Source of the DNA: Methanocorpusculum sp.
Lineage (GTDB): Archaea; Halobacteriota; Methanomicrobia; Methanomicrobiales; Methanocorpusculaceae
Length of the DNA: 64,000 nucleotides
Direction: 5' to 3'
Assembly (NCBI GenBank): GCA_029987235.1
Contig: DALTWF010000004.1
Coordinates: forward strand, 1-64,000
Shown piece after piece: positions 9,555 through 18,343 of this stretch; position 1 is the first letter of the stretch; the number at the start of each line of letters is the position of its first letter. The position numbers were made by a program, and so were the translations under genes. Below the pieces are notes generated by a model. The model saw only the letters and a list, made by a program, of their open reading frames with translations. It had not been told where the DNA came from and did no database searches.

Positions 9555-10118
9555 TTATTCTTCCTCGGAGAAAATCTGTCCTTCGAAGGTCTGGATAATG
9601 CATTCTTCCGATTTCCAGGCGTCTTCTGCAAGTCCTGCTTTCCAGCAGGTCTGGCTTAAGAACTCTTCAGAATTCCAGCCGTATTCTTCTGCAACCTGGG
9701 GAAGAAGAAGACCTGACTGTCCGTCTTTTGCTGCAATAAGTCCGTGTCTGCCGATTTCAATGCGGGCGGGGCGTTCTGCTGCGGGACCTGCAAGGATTTC
9801 AGGCATGGTAAGGATGGTTACTTCAAAATGGAGATTCGGTATTTCATATTCATCAATCGGCATGAAGCGGGGGTCGTCGGCTGCTGCTGCTTCTGCTGCT
9901 TCGCGCAGGGCAATGCGCAGGGGTTTTACCGGGAAGGGAAATCCGATACAGCCGCGGAGCGTGCCGTTTTCTGTGATAGTGACAAAGACGCCGCGTTTTT
10001 CGTCAAAGGGTTTGGGAAATGCCGGTACCGGTGCGTCCATATTGAAAATTTTTGCCTGGGCAAAATTGCGGGCGGCACGGAGTGCAAGCGCGCCTTCTGA
10101 TTCGGTGAGCTGTGACAT
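9555..10118 (-). CDS. AMMECR1 domain protein
   Basis: A 187-residue member of the AMMECR1 family (TIGR00296), conserved in archaea and eukaryotes, of unproven biochemical role. The hallmark LRGCIGFP motif lies at about residue 57, followed by the PRF and FEVTIL segments and the C-terminal LLLPQVAEEYGWNSEEFL block. It is the first gene of a tight three-gene unit with tgtA and arcS: its stop directly abuts the tgtA start. This placement hints at a link with RNA modification, but the inference rests on position only. A TATATATA tract (about 10121-10132) just upstream is a plausible promoter element. Confidence 0.88.
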   Translation of the reverse strand: MSQLTESEGALALRAARNFAQAKIFNMDAPVPAFPKPFDEKRGVFVTITENGTLRGCIGFPFPVKPLRIALREAAEAAAADDPRFMPIDEYEIPNLHFEVTILTMPEILAGPAAERPARIEIGRHGLIAAKDGQSGLLLPQVAEEYGWNSEEFLSQTCWKAGLAEDAWKSEECIIQTFEGQIFSEEE

Positions 10119-10169
10119 AGATGTATATATATTGGTCGGCTGTTATGATATAGGTATTGAGTGAGATGG

Positions 10170-11372
10170 TTAATCCATCCCCTTCAGCTTCATCCCGCCC
10201 GCGCGAAGCAGCGCCCACACAATAACACCCAGCCCGCCACTGATTACAGCCATGCAGCCGAGACCGAAAATATGCGTCGGCCAGGGAAGAGTACCGCAAA
10301 ACATACCTATGCAGCAGAAGATCATTACGGTGAAATTAAACAAAGATGAAACCGAACCGGTGTCTCCTGCATACTGCTGCAGTAAAATGCCAAGCGCATA
10401 CGGCCGTGCAGCAAACGCACCGACACACATCGGAAATATACAGAACATGCATGCAAGCGGTCCGGCCTCTCCGAACAAAAGCAGCAGAATTCCGGATAGA
10501 ATCGTAAAGACAAGCAGCACAAGACCATATCTGCGCATTTTGACAGACGCTACGAACCGCTGCAGAACAAGCATCGCAAGCGTTGCAAGAAGCGCATTGC
10601 CCGCAAGAACAAAACTGTAGAGTGTGCCTGAAATGCCGAATCCGTCCACAAAAATATAGGATGAAATCGCAACATAGCATAAAAGAGCCATTGACGGAAG
10701 CCCCATTGCAATAAGGAACAGCGTAAACACACGGTTTTTACAGAGTTTCGGCAGTCTGAGAAGTGATGCGGAAATGCTGTCGGTAAGTCTTTCCTCCTTT
10801 CCAAGCGGCTCAGTCAGGAAAAGCACGCCGATAATGCAGACAATCATAAGAAATGCCGGAAAAATCAGCGTACTCTGCCAGTTTATAGTATGAATTATCC
10901 ATGCACCAAGAATAGGGGCAGCAATCGGACCGACTACTCCGAAAAAAACCGTAAGCGTCAGAACACGACCGCGCACTTTTATATCGCGGAAACAGTCCTT
11001 GATTAATGCGGTCGCAATGACAATCAGTCCACCGGTCGAGATTCCCTGAATACAGCGCAGCACAATAAACCAGAAGATATCGGGTGCTGCAGCGCATAAA
11101 ACAGATGATATGATATATACGGCGATACTTCCGAGAAGCAGATATTTGCGCCCGAATTTGTCTGATACCGGACCGATAAAGAGGACACCGAGTGCCTGGG
11201 TAAATAAAAAGCCGTAGAGCGTGATATTTAAAAATGCCTCGGTAGTCCCGAAAAATGCGACAATTTCTGAAAGGGCGGGCAGATACATGTCTGTCGAAAG
11301 CGGACCGATTATTGACAAAGCGGTAATCAGAGTGATTACTGCCGGCGCATTCAGATATTTCTGCCCATCCAT
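10170..11372 (-). CDS. MFS drug exporter, Bcr/CflA type
   Basis: A 400-residue major facilitator with twelve predicted membrane helices. The start region IGPLSTDMYLPALSEI is the signature of the Bcr/CflA (DHA1) subfamily, and GPVSDKFGRK is the MFS motif A between helices 2 and 3. The second half has the helix 5 sequence GAWIIHTINWQ, with the conserved W next to it. The likely role is proton-driven export of small toxic compounds across the cell membrane; the substrate cannot be told. It stands alone, with box A-like CTATAAACA at 11401-11409 and an upstream hairpin that could be an operator. Confidence 0.9.
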   Translation of the reverse strand: MDGQKYLNAPAVITLITALSIIGPLSTDMYLPALSEIVAFFGTTEAFLNITLYGFLFTQALGVLFIGPVSDKFGRKYLLLGSIAVYIISSVLCAAAPDIFWFIVLRCIQGISTGGLIVIATALIKDCFRDIKVRGRVLTLTVFFGVVGPIAAPILGAWIIHTINWQSTLIFPAFLMIVCIIGVLFLTEPLGKEERLTDSISASLLRLPKLCKNRVFTLFLIAMGLPSMALLCYVAISSYIFVDGFGISGTLYSFVLAGNALLATLAMLVLQRFVASVKMRRYGLVLLVFTILSGILLLLFGEAGPLACMFCIFPMCVGAFAARPYALGILLQQYAGDTGSVSSLFNFTVMIFCCIGMFCGTLPWPTHIFGLGCMAVISGGLGVIVWALLRAGGMKLKGMD

Positions 11373-11400
11373 TTTTGAAGTATAGTTTCAGGCGGCTGAC

Positions 11401-11409
11401 TGTTTATAG
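11401..11409 (-). promoter_or_regulatory. box A promoter element for the MFS exporter
   Basis: On the minus strand this reads CTATAAACA, preceded by AAAAT, a good match to the archaeal BRE/TATA arrangement. It lies about 29 bp from the exporter start codon at 11372, giving a leader of only a few bases. Confidence 0.5.
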
Positions 11410-11423
11410 ATTTTGCAACAATC

Positions 11424-11462
11424 CTCCCCTTAACAACTCACCATGAGAGACTAAGAGGGGGA
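11424..11462. other. two-part imperfect hairpin in a divergent promoter region
   Basis: The outer arms are CTCCCCTTA and TAAGAGGGGGA (one bulged A), and the inner stem is CTCA/TGAG around a CCA loop, separated by an ACAA/AGAC internal loop. It sits just upstream of the exporter's box A and about 45 bp before the nuclease gene on the other strand. It could be a regulator's binding site or, for the + strand gene, a structured 5' leader. Confidence 0.4.
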
Positions 11463-11505
11463 ATTACCCTATTCTTTTTTCCCTTCCGGCGCCTAATACT
11501 AACTA

Positions 11506-11979
11506 ATGAATAATGACTTCGAGCGCGAAATGGTGCAGTGCTTTAACAAATATTTCACCCGCAATAAAAAAACCGGCTTTGCCTACCGCCTGAAGCAGTC
11601 AACATTCAACACCCAGTATGTAGATATTATCGTTGATTCACCCGACCCAGAGTTTTATCTTTCGGTCGAGTGCAAATCACTTAAGGGAACGCGGCTTTCT
11701 TTTTCCTCCAATTTCCATAAAGATAAAGACGGCGTGCATCAGATTGACAATATTTCCGGCTTTGTGAAATACACGGGAAGACGCGGTTTTATTGCGGTGG
11801 AATTCCGCGGGGGCGCAAAAAACGAGGCATATCTCATGCCGTGGGAGGTGCTTTTAGCGCATTTTGACCGGCACAAAAGTATTCCTGTTGAAGAGTTCAG
11901 AAAATATGTGCATCTGCGCCGGGTAAACGGCGGATATGAACTTGACGGACTTGAATTTACAGGGGAAGAAGAAGAGTGA
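11506..11979 (+). CDS. Hjc/RecU-like PD-(D/E)XK nuclease
   Basis: A 157-residue soluble protein with the layout of a Holliday-junction-resolvase-like nuclease. It opens with an FEREM helix carrying the first acidic residue. YVDIIVDSP supplies the metal-binding Asp at about residue 40, and LSVECKSLK supplies the E-x-K pair at about 54-56. A later GVHQIDNISGF region resembles the conserved glutamine/aromatic part of the fold. Jointly these suggest a DNA endonuclease acting in recombination or repair. No methyltransferase lies nearby, so it is not obviously part of a restriction system. Confidence 0.6.
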   Translation: MNNDFEREMVQCFNKYFTRNKKTGFAYRLKQSTFNTQYVDIIVDSPDPEFYLSVECKSLKGTRLSFSSNFHKDKDGVHQIDNISGFVKYTGRRGFIAVEFRGGAKNEAYLMPWEVLLAHFDRHKSIPVEEFRKYVHLRRVNGGYELDGLEFTGEEEE

Positions 11980-11987
11980 AAAAATAG

Positions 11988-12263
11988 TTATACCGTAATT
12001 CCCAGGAACGCAAGAATTATCACAATTACCGCACCCGGAATACCGCCAACCGCACATACAATAATCTGCGCCAAAGACAAATCACCAAGCGCCGGAAGGA
12101 AATTAATTGTTCCCGGAACAAGGAACCGGTAAATAAACAATATTACCAGACCACACACAGAATTTATCAGAATTTTTCCGACATGCTTGAAAATAAATAT
12201 CAGCACACCCAAAATAATGAAAGCAGCAATAATCATTACGATTGTTGTTAACAAATCAGCCAT
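11988..12263 (-). CDS. BofA-family membrane protein
   Basis: A 91-residue protein with two to three membrane helices. The middle NSVCGLVILFI and the C-terminal GGIPGAVIVIILAFLGI match the BofA (pro-sigma-K processing inhibitor) family, where a conserved N..GL and G-x-PG-A pattern occurs. In Bacillus BofA holds an intramembrane protease inactive; archaea do not sporulate, so the role here must differ. The gene stands 51 bp downstream of the DUF92 gene on the same strand and converges on the nuclease gene, only 8 bp apart. Its own A+T-rich upstream region could carry a promoter. Confidence 0.75.
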   Translation of the reverse strand: MADLLTTIVMIIAAFIILGVLIFIFKHVGKILINSVCGLVILFIYRFLVPGTINFLPALGDLSLAQIIVCAVGGIPGAVIVIILAFLGITV

Positions 12264-12314
12264 ATTATTAATTAATTATTTTTTTTAAGAGATAAACATT
12301 CTGTCTTACGAGCA

Positions 12315-13529
12315 TTACGCAAAATGAAACACCGAAATACACAGCACCGTAAGACCAAGCGCAATAAGCCCCCCTGATGCGGTTGCAATAAAATTCGTAC
12401 CGGAATTACCGATAACACCACGGTTTTCAATAAGCGCCCCCACAAGACTGTCCAGATTCGTACCGATAATACCGGTAAGGAAACAGATTACCGCAACATA
12501 CCCCGGAACAATACCAAGCGAATACGCAAGAAGCGAAATAAACGCCGACCCGCAAAGACAGGCGATTTCACCCGTCATTGTAACACCGCCGTTTGTTCCT
12601 ACCGGACACGGCTTGAAACTGGTAATCATAACCGGCGTACCGCCTAACACACCTATTTCGCTTGCCAGAGTATCTGCTGTTGCAACTGCAACTGAGCCGA
12701 CAAACAGCGCTGCAAACATAATCTCGCCCGTAATACCATATAAAATTGCACCGATTACTGCAACACCCACATTTGCAAAGGCATTCATATAGCCGCGCAC
12801 CCCTTTGCGCGACTGACTGACACCCATTTTATCCTTTAAAGCATACTTGAACTTGGTGAACAGCGAACCGATGATAAAGAAGGCAAGCACCACAAAAAAC
12901 CACATCACATTTGCAAACGTGATTAAAATAACACCAATCAGAACCGCTGCAAAAACACCACTTAAGTCAACAGTTTTCGCCTTGTATGCGAAGTAGCCGA
13001 ACGCAATACAAAGCACTACTGCTACTGCAAGCGTCATGTTATCTACTAAAAACTCCAGGTCTTCAAAGAGCGTAATCGTTGCACCAACACCAATTAAAGC
13101 TATCATTGAGCCGTCCTGACGATCTTTTAAGATACTGCGCAGAAGGAGCAGGACCAAAACTGCAAGCACAATAATCAGCGGCTGAGTATCTCTCAGATAA
13201 ACAACAGTCAGAATAAGCGCCAGAGTTGAACCCGCAAAGAAAAAACCAAGCGGGTGATCTGCCTTTTTAAACGCTGAAATAAACGCTTCTCCCCAAACAA
13301 CCATCATCATCGGTCCGATAAAAGCCGTTACCGGGATGAAACCTATTGCATACAGGAGGGACAATACCGCCGCTGCGATTGAGTAATAACGTATTTTGAA
13401 GATAAAGTAAAGGAGGGCGGTAAATACTATGCTCATTACTCCTATGACTACCGGAGAAAACATAGGGGTAAGCAGCAGGATGAGCGTGGTAACTAAGACC
13501 AGTACCAGCTGCTTTATGCGCATATCCAT
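12315..13529 (-). CDS. DUF92 family integral membrane protein
   Basis: A 404-residue polytopic membrane protein. The C-terminal half contains the DUF92 (TIGR00297) signature: RKGVRGYMNAFANVGVA, GSVAVATADTLASEIGVL and GTNGGVTMTGE. Plant VTE6, a phytyl-phosphate kinase, belongs to this family, so an isoprenyl-phosphate kinase role in archaeal lipid metabolism is conceivable, but nothing here proves it. The N-terminal half adds about six more hydrophobic helices. BofA-like and fumarase genes flank it without overlap. Confidence 0.85.
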   Translation of the reverse strand: MDMRIKQLVLVLVTTLILLLTPMFSPVVIGVMSIVFTALLYFIFKIRYYSIAAAVLSLLYAIGFIPVTAFIGPMMMVVWGEAFISAFKKADHPLGFFFAGSTLALILTVVYLRDTQPLIIVLAVLVLLLLRSILKDRQDGSMIALIGVGATITLFEDLEFLVDNMTLAVAVVLCIAFGYFAYKAKTVDLSGVFAAVLIGVILITFANVMWFFVVLAFFIIGSLFTKFKYALKDKMGVSQSRKGVRGYMNAFANVGVAVIGAILYGITGEIMFAALFVGSVAVATADTLASEIGVLGGTPVMITSFKPCPVGTNGGVTMTGEIACLCGSAFISLLAYSLGIVPGYVAVICFLTGIIGTNLDSLVGALIENRGVIGNSGTNFIATASGGLIALGLTVLCISVFHFA

Positions 13530-13571
13530 AATATAATAATATTATCTGTGAAAAAAGATAAGAGTATCTGT

Positions 13572-14069
13572 CTATTTATACAGCGATTGACCGTGCGAAT
13601 CCATCGCAACAATTACCGGCAGCTTATCAAGATGAATCTGCCAGACGGCTTCAGCCATGCCTAACTCCGGATAAAAGCAGCCCTCAAGCATCATGCGGTC
13701 TGCGGCAAGGGCGGCACACCCGCCGGTAAATGCGAAATACACTGCCCGACCCGCCATGGAATGCAAAACTTCCTGCGACATACCGCCCTTTCCAATTAGA
13801 CCCCGCACACCTGCATCAAGAACAGGGGCGGTCAGTTTGTTCATGCGTGCAGAAGTTGTCGGTCCGGCGGCAACAACTTTTCCATCAGCAACAACCGGGC
13901 CGCAGTGATAAATCACAGCACCTTCCGGGCTGAACGGAAAACCGCATTCGGCAATCTTCAAGTGCGCCTCATCGCGTGCGGTGTACACCGTTCCGGATAA
14001 AAGAACACGGTCGCCTGCGTGAAGTTCTGCAACCGCTTCTTTACTAAGAGGAAGGGTTACTTCTTTCAT
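13572..14069 (-). CDS. class I fumarate hydratase, beta subunit
   Basis: A 165-residue protein equivalent to the C-terminal domain of iron-sulfur fumarases. It shows AGDRVLLSGTVYTARDEAH at the start, then YHCGPV, GPTTSARMN and GKGGM, all hallmark segments of the FumA/TtdB beta domain. With the alpha subunit it makes a heteromeric [4Fe-4S] enzyme interconverting fumarate and malate; methanogens use this in the incomplete reductive citrate pathway. Its start overlaps the alpha gene by 4 bp. Tartrate dehydratase is an alternative but less likely in this organism. Confidence 0.88.
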   Translation of the reverse strand: MKEVTLPLSKEAVAELHAGDRVLLSGTVYTARDEAHLKIAECGFPFSPEGAVIYHCGPVVADGKVVAAGPTTSARMNKLTAPVLDAGVRGLIGKGGMSQEVLHSMAGRAVYFAFTGGCAALAADRMMLEGCFYPELGMAEAVWQIHLDKLPVIVAMDSHGQSLYK

Positions 14070-14887
14070 TTAATCACCACCGTCTTTTTCCGGCAGCACC
14101 AGCACTGGATGTTTACCGCAACAGGCAGACTTGCCGTATGGCATGCCGCCCGCTTTACCTTAACAGAAAGCGCGGTAATATCGCCGCCAAGACCCATCGG
14201 ACCGATACCTAGCGCATTGATTTTATCACAGACCTGCTGCTCGAATGCATCCATCTCTGAAATATCTTCAAGCAGCGCCTCTTTTGAAAGAGCAGCGCAT
14301 GTATCAAATGTGCCGCCGATTCCAACACCCGCCACAACCGGCGGACAGGGGCGCGAACCCGCCTCACGCACAACCTGCACAATGAAATCCGTGATTTTGT
14401 CTGTTTCGGAGGGGAGCATCATTTTAATCTGCGACATATTTTCCGAACCCGCACCTTTCGGCAGAGCTGTTACACTAAATCTTGTGCCAGGCGCAATATG
14501 GATTGCCGGAATGCCCGCACCGCAGTTGTTCTTTGAATTTTCGCGCCTGATGGCATCTACTGCATTCGGTCGAAGCGGCACGGAGTTTGTTGCACGCCGC
14601 ACACCTTCACGCGCTGCTTCATAGAGTTCTTCTGTAAGTGGAATTTCGGGCGGCAGTGTAAAATACAGCACAATAATTCCCGTATCCTGACAAATCGGGA
14701 CGCATTTTTCCTTTGCAAGCGCGAGATTGGCAAAAATATTGTCATATTCGCCCTGTCCCTGCGGTTTTGTTTCAGCCGCACGGGCGCGATTTATAACACG
14801 CAGCACATCAGACGGAAGCTCCGTTTCCGCGCCTTGTATTGCGGTTTCAACCGCGGATGCAACTTTTTCAAAAAAAGGAGATGTCAT
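14066..14887 (-). CDS. class I fumarate hydratase, alpha subunit
   Basis: A 273-residue protein matching the N-terminal, cluster-binding part of class I fumarases. Cluster-ligand candidates are the cysteines in PICQDTGI (about residue 60), in NNCGAGIP and in GTFDTCA. The chain also carries RPCPPVVAGVGIGG, typical of the family. It lies directly after sepS (the sepS stop begins one base beyond this gene's start codon) and overlaps the beta gene by 4 bp, so all three are probably one transcript. Being an oxygen-sensitive iron-sulfur enzyme fits strict anaerobiosis. Confidence 0.9.
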   Translation of the reverse strand: MTSPFFEKVASAVETAIQGAETELPSDVLRVINRARAAETKPQGQGEYDNIFANLALAKEKCVPICQDTGIIVLYFTLPPEIPLTEELYEAAREGVRRATNSVPLRPNAVDAIRRENSKNNCGAGIPAIHIAPGTRFSVTALPKGAGSENMSQIKMMLPSETDKITDFIVQVVREAGSRPCPPVVAGVGIGGTFDTCAALSKEALLEDISEMDAFEQQVCDKINALGIGPMGLGGDITALSVKVKRAACHTASLPVAVNIQCWCCRKKTVVIK

Positions 14888-16468
14888 TTAGAGAAGTTTT
14901 GATGAGACGGTCATAAACACCGGGCCGCGGAGGTCAATCTTTCTCTTGTTGTCAGTGATGAAACGCATTGCATACTCATCAATTTTGACATTCACATCGC
15001 TCGGATGCTTGGACATCTTAAACTGAACAGAGGTCTCTTCACCCATACGGGCTGCCTCTTCGATTTTTGCAACCGCCTCGTTTGCCGCGGCATAAATGAG
15101 CGAGATGCCGACCGGAGTTCCTTCAGAACGTACGTCTGCGAATTTCTCATTGTCCGGCACACCTAAAACGGCACCCTTGCGCACGAATACCTCATTGAGT
15201 GCAGCAGGACCTAAGAGCGTGGAGTTTTCCTCCGGCTCTTCTACAGCGATTTCGACTTTGCGTCCGAACAGTTCACCGGTCCATGCAACAAATCTGCACG
15301 GCGACGGGGATTTTGCATTTTCCGCGCCGCATGCAATGACGGCATTAACCGCCTCGCGACCTGCGGGTGTAATCGGTTCCTCTTTTAATCCGACACCGCG
15401 GGCGATTTCAAGGTCGGTGTACTCCGGCGGGAAGAGCTGGGCAAAGGAGAGTTTGCGCACGTCTTCTGCCTGGGTTAAGACCATAGCAAGGCGTTCCACA
15501 CCCATTCCAAGGTTCATTACCGGAACACCTACACCATATTCTGCAAGGGCTGCCGGAGAGTACAGACCAAAGGTTGCAACCTCGACCCAGCCGTGGACCG
15601 GGTGTTTTCCATAGACTTCAGTCTGGGTATCGGGCATATAGTATTTGGAGCGTTTCTCGTCCGGCTGGAATTTGAACTCGGTAAAGCCGAATGCGGACAG
15701 GAGTCCTGCTGCAACTGCTTTTCCGTCTTCAACGGTTACGTCTTCACCTGCAACAATACAGGATGCTGAGTGGTAGCTTCTGAGATGTGTTGCATCTTCG
15801 ACCTGTTCGCGTCTGAAGCAGCGGTCAACAGAGAACATCTTAATCGGCAGGGGCTTTTTGTCCCACATCTGTGACAGCGAGATGAACCAGCCGGAGGTCA
15901 TGTGGGATCTGAGGGTTGTATGGGAGGATTCAGGTTCAAGGGACTTGAATTCCGGGAAAACGGTGTCTAATATGTGAACTACTACGCCATCGTCCGTGCC
16001 AAGTGCAACTGACATTTCATGTGTCAGGTCATCGCCGTCAAATTTGCCTTTTTTGTATCCCTGCAGACATTTCATGAGTTTTTTGTCGGTGTCTTCGGCA
16101 AGCGGGTGACCTACAATTTTTGCGATTTCTTCAAGACGTTCGTTGGAAATACCTACGTTGGGGCGCGGAAGTCCGCCTACGTAAAAGACGCGGTCTAATA
16201 CGGCTGCTGCTTCCGGACCGAACTGACGGTATACGTCGGTGTCTTCGATAAAGGTCGGGACCATTGCTTCATCAAAGCCCATTGCCATGTAGGCTTCACG
16301 GAGTTTGTTAATGGTATCAAAAATCGGGTGAACTTTTGCTTTCGGATAGGTGTATCTCGGATAGATTTTTGAAGATACCGGTGGGGTTACAACCGATGGT
16401 CCGGCATGCCAGGCCCCTTCAAAATCATTCTTTCTACGCTCTTTGAATTCTTCTACATCAAATCTCAT
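14888..16468 (-). CDS. sepS: O-phosphoserine--tRNA(Cys) ligase (SepRS)
   Basis: A 526-residue class II aminoacyl-tRNA synthetase that charges tRNA(Cys) with phosphoserine, the first step of the methanogen tRNA-dependent cysteine route; SepCysS then converts it to Cys-tRNA. The start MRFDVEEFKERRKNDFE, the motif 2 area SVDRCFRREQVEDATHLRSYHSASC and the motif 3 area MNLGMGVERLAM are characteristic. The frame is open 18 codons further, but I chose the ATG at 16468 because GGAGGA-like CAGGAGA stands 6 nt before it and the protein start matches the family. The gene heads an operon with both fumarase subunits. Confidence 0.95.
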   Translation of the reverse strand: MRFDVEEFKERRKNDFEGAWHAGPSVVTPPVSSKIYPRYTYPKAKVHPIFDTINKLREAYMAMGFDEAMVPTFIEDTDVYRQFGPEAAAVLDRVFYVGGLPRPNVGISNERLEEIAKIVGHPLAEDTDKKLMKCLQGYKKGKFDGDDLTHEMSVALGTDDGVVVHILDTVFPEFKSLEPESSHTTLRSHMTSGWFISLSQMWDKKPLPIKMFSVDRCFRREQVEDATHLRSYHSASCIVAGEDVTVEDGKAVAAGLLSAFGFTEFKFQPDEKRSKYYMPDTQTEVYGKHPVHGWVEVATFGLYSPAALAEYGVGVPVMNLGMGVERLAMVLTQAEDVRKLSFAQLFPPEYTDLEIARGVGLKEEPITPAGREAVNAVIACGAENAKSPSPCRFVAWTGELFGRKVEIAVEEPEENSTLLGPAALNEVFVRKGAVLGVPDNEKFADVRSEGTPVGISLIYAAANEAVAKIEEAARMGEETSVQFKMSKHPSDVNVKIDEYAMRFITDNKRKIDLRGPVFMTVSSKLL

Positions 16469-16592
16469 GAAATGTCTCCTGCCAACAGCGGCAGATATAT
16501 AGATAGTATTTTGTCTTTTCAAATGTTTATAGTAAGTGGTTGGTTACGGCAAACCCAGATATTTTTATAGCAGGCACGGCAATAATACAGGG

Positions 16593-17009
16593 ATGAAAAA
16601 ATATCTTATCGGAATAATAATTGTGCTTCTTGCAGCAGCAGTGCTTTGTACAGCGGGTTGTGTAAGTGAGCAAAAATCGCCGCAGGAGGCAATTCTTGGA
16701 GAATGGACCAATCCGGAATATTTTGAGATTGACAGTGCAGTTGCCAATATATACTACATATTTAAAGAGGACAATACCGGAATGGTGGAATTCCGTTCCA
16801 ATAATCTTGCGGTAAAAACGGTGAATTTCCGCTGGATGTATGTTGATGAAGGTGATGAAAAGAAATACTATCTTGTTGCCTACACGGGTCTTCCCCGCAC
16901 ATCAGGCAGTCAGGCACAGAGCAGTTTCCTTACGATAATCAATAACGGCGGAAAGGATTATCTGTACATCTTCGATGGTTATTCCGAAGGTCTGGCTTTA
17001 ACCAGATAA
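16593..17009 (+). CDS. lipoprotein of unknown function
   Basis: A 138-residue protein with a lipoprotein signal: MKKYL, hydrophobic IIIVLLAAAVL, and the lipobox CTAGC with the lipidated cysteine near residue 22. The mature part begins with a serine/glutamine linker, then GEWTNPEYFEID and a small beta-rich domain similar in style to lipocalin/META-like folds, though I cannot assign one. It should be anchored on the outer face of the membrane. The open frame extends 19 codons upstream, but ATTTTTATAG (about 16560-16569) is a likely box A there, so the ATG at 16593, preceded by ACAGGG, is the better start. Confidence 0.7.
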   Translation: MKKYLIGIIIVLLAAAVLCTAGCVSEQKSPQEAILGEWTNPEYFEIDSAVANIYYIFKEDNTGMVEFRSNNLAVKTVNFRWMYVDEGDEKKYYLVAYTGLPRTSGSQAQSSFLTIINNGGKDYLYIFDGYSEGLALTR

Positions 17010-17053
17010 CCTTTTTTTATAGTTACAATTTCAAAAAAAAACGGCACGGAACA

Positions 17054-18280
17054 TTACGTCCCGTGGTTCCAGCTGCCCATATATGCAATCTGCTCCGGCG
17101 TTAACACATCAATACTCGCACCAACCGACTCAAGCTTCAGCAGAGCAATATACTCATCAATCTCCGTCGGCACATCAATAACACCTGCTTTGAGTTCTTT
17201 GCCGTGTTTTGCCATGTATTCAATGGACAAAGCCTGCACAGCAAAACTCAGGTCCATGACCTCAATCGGATGACCCATTCCTTTCGTGGTTGCAAGATTT
17301 ACCAAGCGCCCTTCGGCAAGCACATGAATCTTTTTGCCGTTGACCACATACGTGTCAATACTGTCGCGGTGCTCGATTTCCGAGGCATGCGCCTCAAGCC
17401 AGGGAATAGTGATTTCCGTATTGAAATGACCTGCATTTGCAAGAAGTGCCCCGTCTTTTAACAGCGGGAAGTGGCGGTCAGTAACGATATCGCAGTTTCC
17501 GGTGGTAGTGATAAATAAATCTCCGATTTTTGCCGCTTCGTTCATGCTCAGGACATCAAATCCGTCGAAGTGCGCCTGAAGCGCCTTGCGCGGGTCGATT
17601 TCCGTAACAATAACACGTGCTCCAAGGGCGCGTGCCTTTGTTGCAACACCGCGTCCGCAGTAGCCGTATCCGCCGACTACTACGTGTTTTCCGGCAACAA
17701 GAGTATTGGTGGTAAGCATAATGCCGGAAAGTGCGCTTTCACCGGTGCCGTGGACATTGTCAAAGTAGTGTTTCATCGGGGTGTCGTTTACATCGACAAC
17801 CGGAATTTCAAGTTTGCCTTCTTTGTGCATTGCTTTCAGGCGGTGGATTCCGGTCGTGGTCTCTTCGCATGCGCCGATTAATCCTTTCAGGGCATCGCGT
17901 CTGTCAAGGTGGACACGATTGATTAAGTCCATTCCATCGTCAATGGTTAAGGTCGGCTTTGCGTCAAGAACTTTGTCGATTGCTGCATAGTATTCTTCGT
18001 TGGTGCAGGCGCGTTTTGCATAGCATGCGATTCCGCCGAGGCGCAGGGCTTCTGCAACGTCGTCCTGTGTGGAGAGGGGGTTGCAGCCCGTTATTGAAAC
18101 TTCCGCGCCGCCTGCTGCAAGTGTTCTGACAAGGCATGCGGTTTTTGCTTCAACATGAAGCGCCATTCCTATTCTGTGTCCCGCCAGGGGCTTTTCTTTT
18201 TCAAAGCGGGCTTTGATTGCCTGAAGGACCGGCATATACTGCCAGGCCCATTGGATTTTCTGTTCACCGGAGTGAGTCAT
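17054..18280 (-). CDS. ahcY: S-adenosyl- or S-inosyl-homocysteine hydrolase
   Basis: A 408-residue member of the adenosylhomocysteinase family, which removes the product inhibitor of methyltransferases. Visible motifs are HVEAKTACL (substrate site), NPLSTQDDVAEAL, DDGMDLINRVH, the NAD-binding VVGGYGYCGRGVA with TEIDP, and ITTTGNCDIVT. The C-terminal KxxHY tail of the bacterial enzyme is absent, as in other archaeal members. In Methanocaldococcus the homologue prefers S-inosylhomocysteine made by the deaminase DadD, so the true substrate here may be the inosine form. It stands as a single gene. Confidence 0.9.
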   Translation of the reverse strand: MTHSGEQKIQWAWQYMPVLQAIKARFEKEKPLAGHRIGMALHVEAKTACLVRTLAAGGAEVSITGCNPLSTQDDVAEALRLGGIACYAKRACTNEEYYAAIDKVLDAKPTLTIDDGMDLINRVHLDRRDALKGLIGACEETTTGIHRLKAMHKEGKLEIPVVDVNDTPMKHYFDNVHGTGESALSGIMLTTNTLVAGKHVVVGGYGYCGRGVATKARALGARVIVTEIDPRKALQAHFDGFDVLSMNEAAKIGDLFITTTGNCDIVTDRHFPLLKDGALLANAGHFNTEITIPWLEAHASEIEHRDSIDTYVVNGKKIHVLAEGRLVNLATTKGMGHPIEVMDLSFAVQALSIEYMAKHGKELKAGVIDVPTEIDEYIALLKLESVGASIDVLTPEQIAYMGSWNHGT

Positions 18281-18343
18281 GGATATAGTATAGGTCGTAG
18301 GATAAGATATTGTTAGTGATTAAAAGAGGGAAAAATGGTGAAA

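Noticed and set aside
11506..11979. Restriction-modification system
   Set aside because: The nuclease has no methyltransferase or specificity subunit nearby, so a repair or recombination role is more likely.
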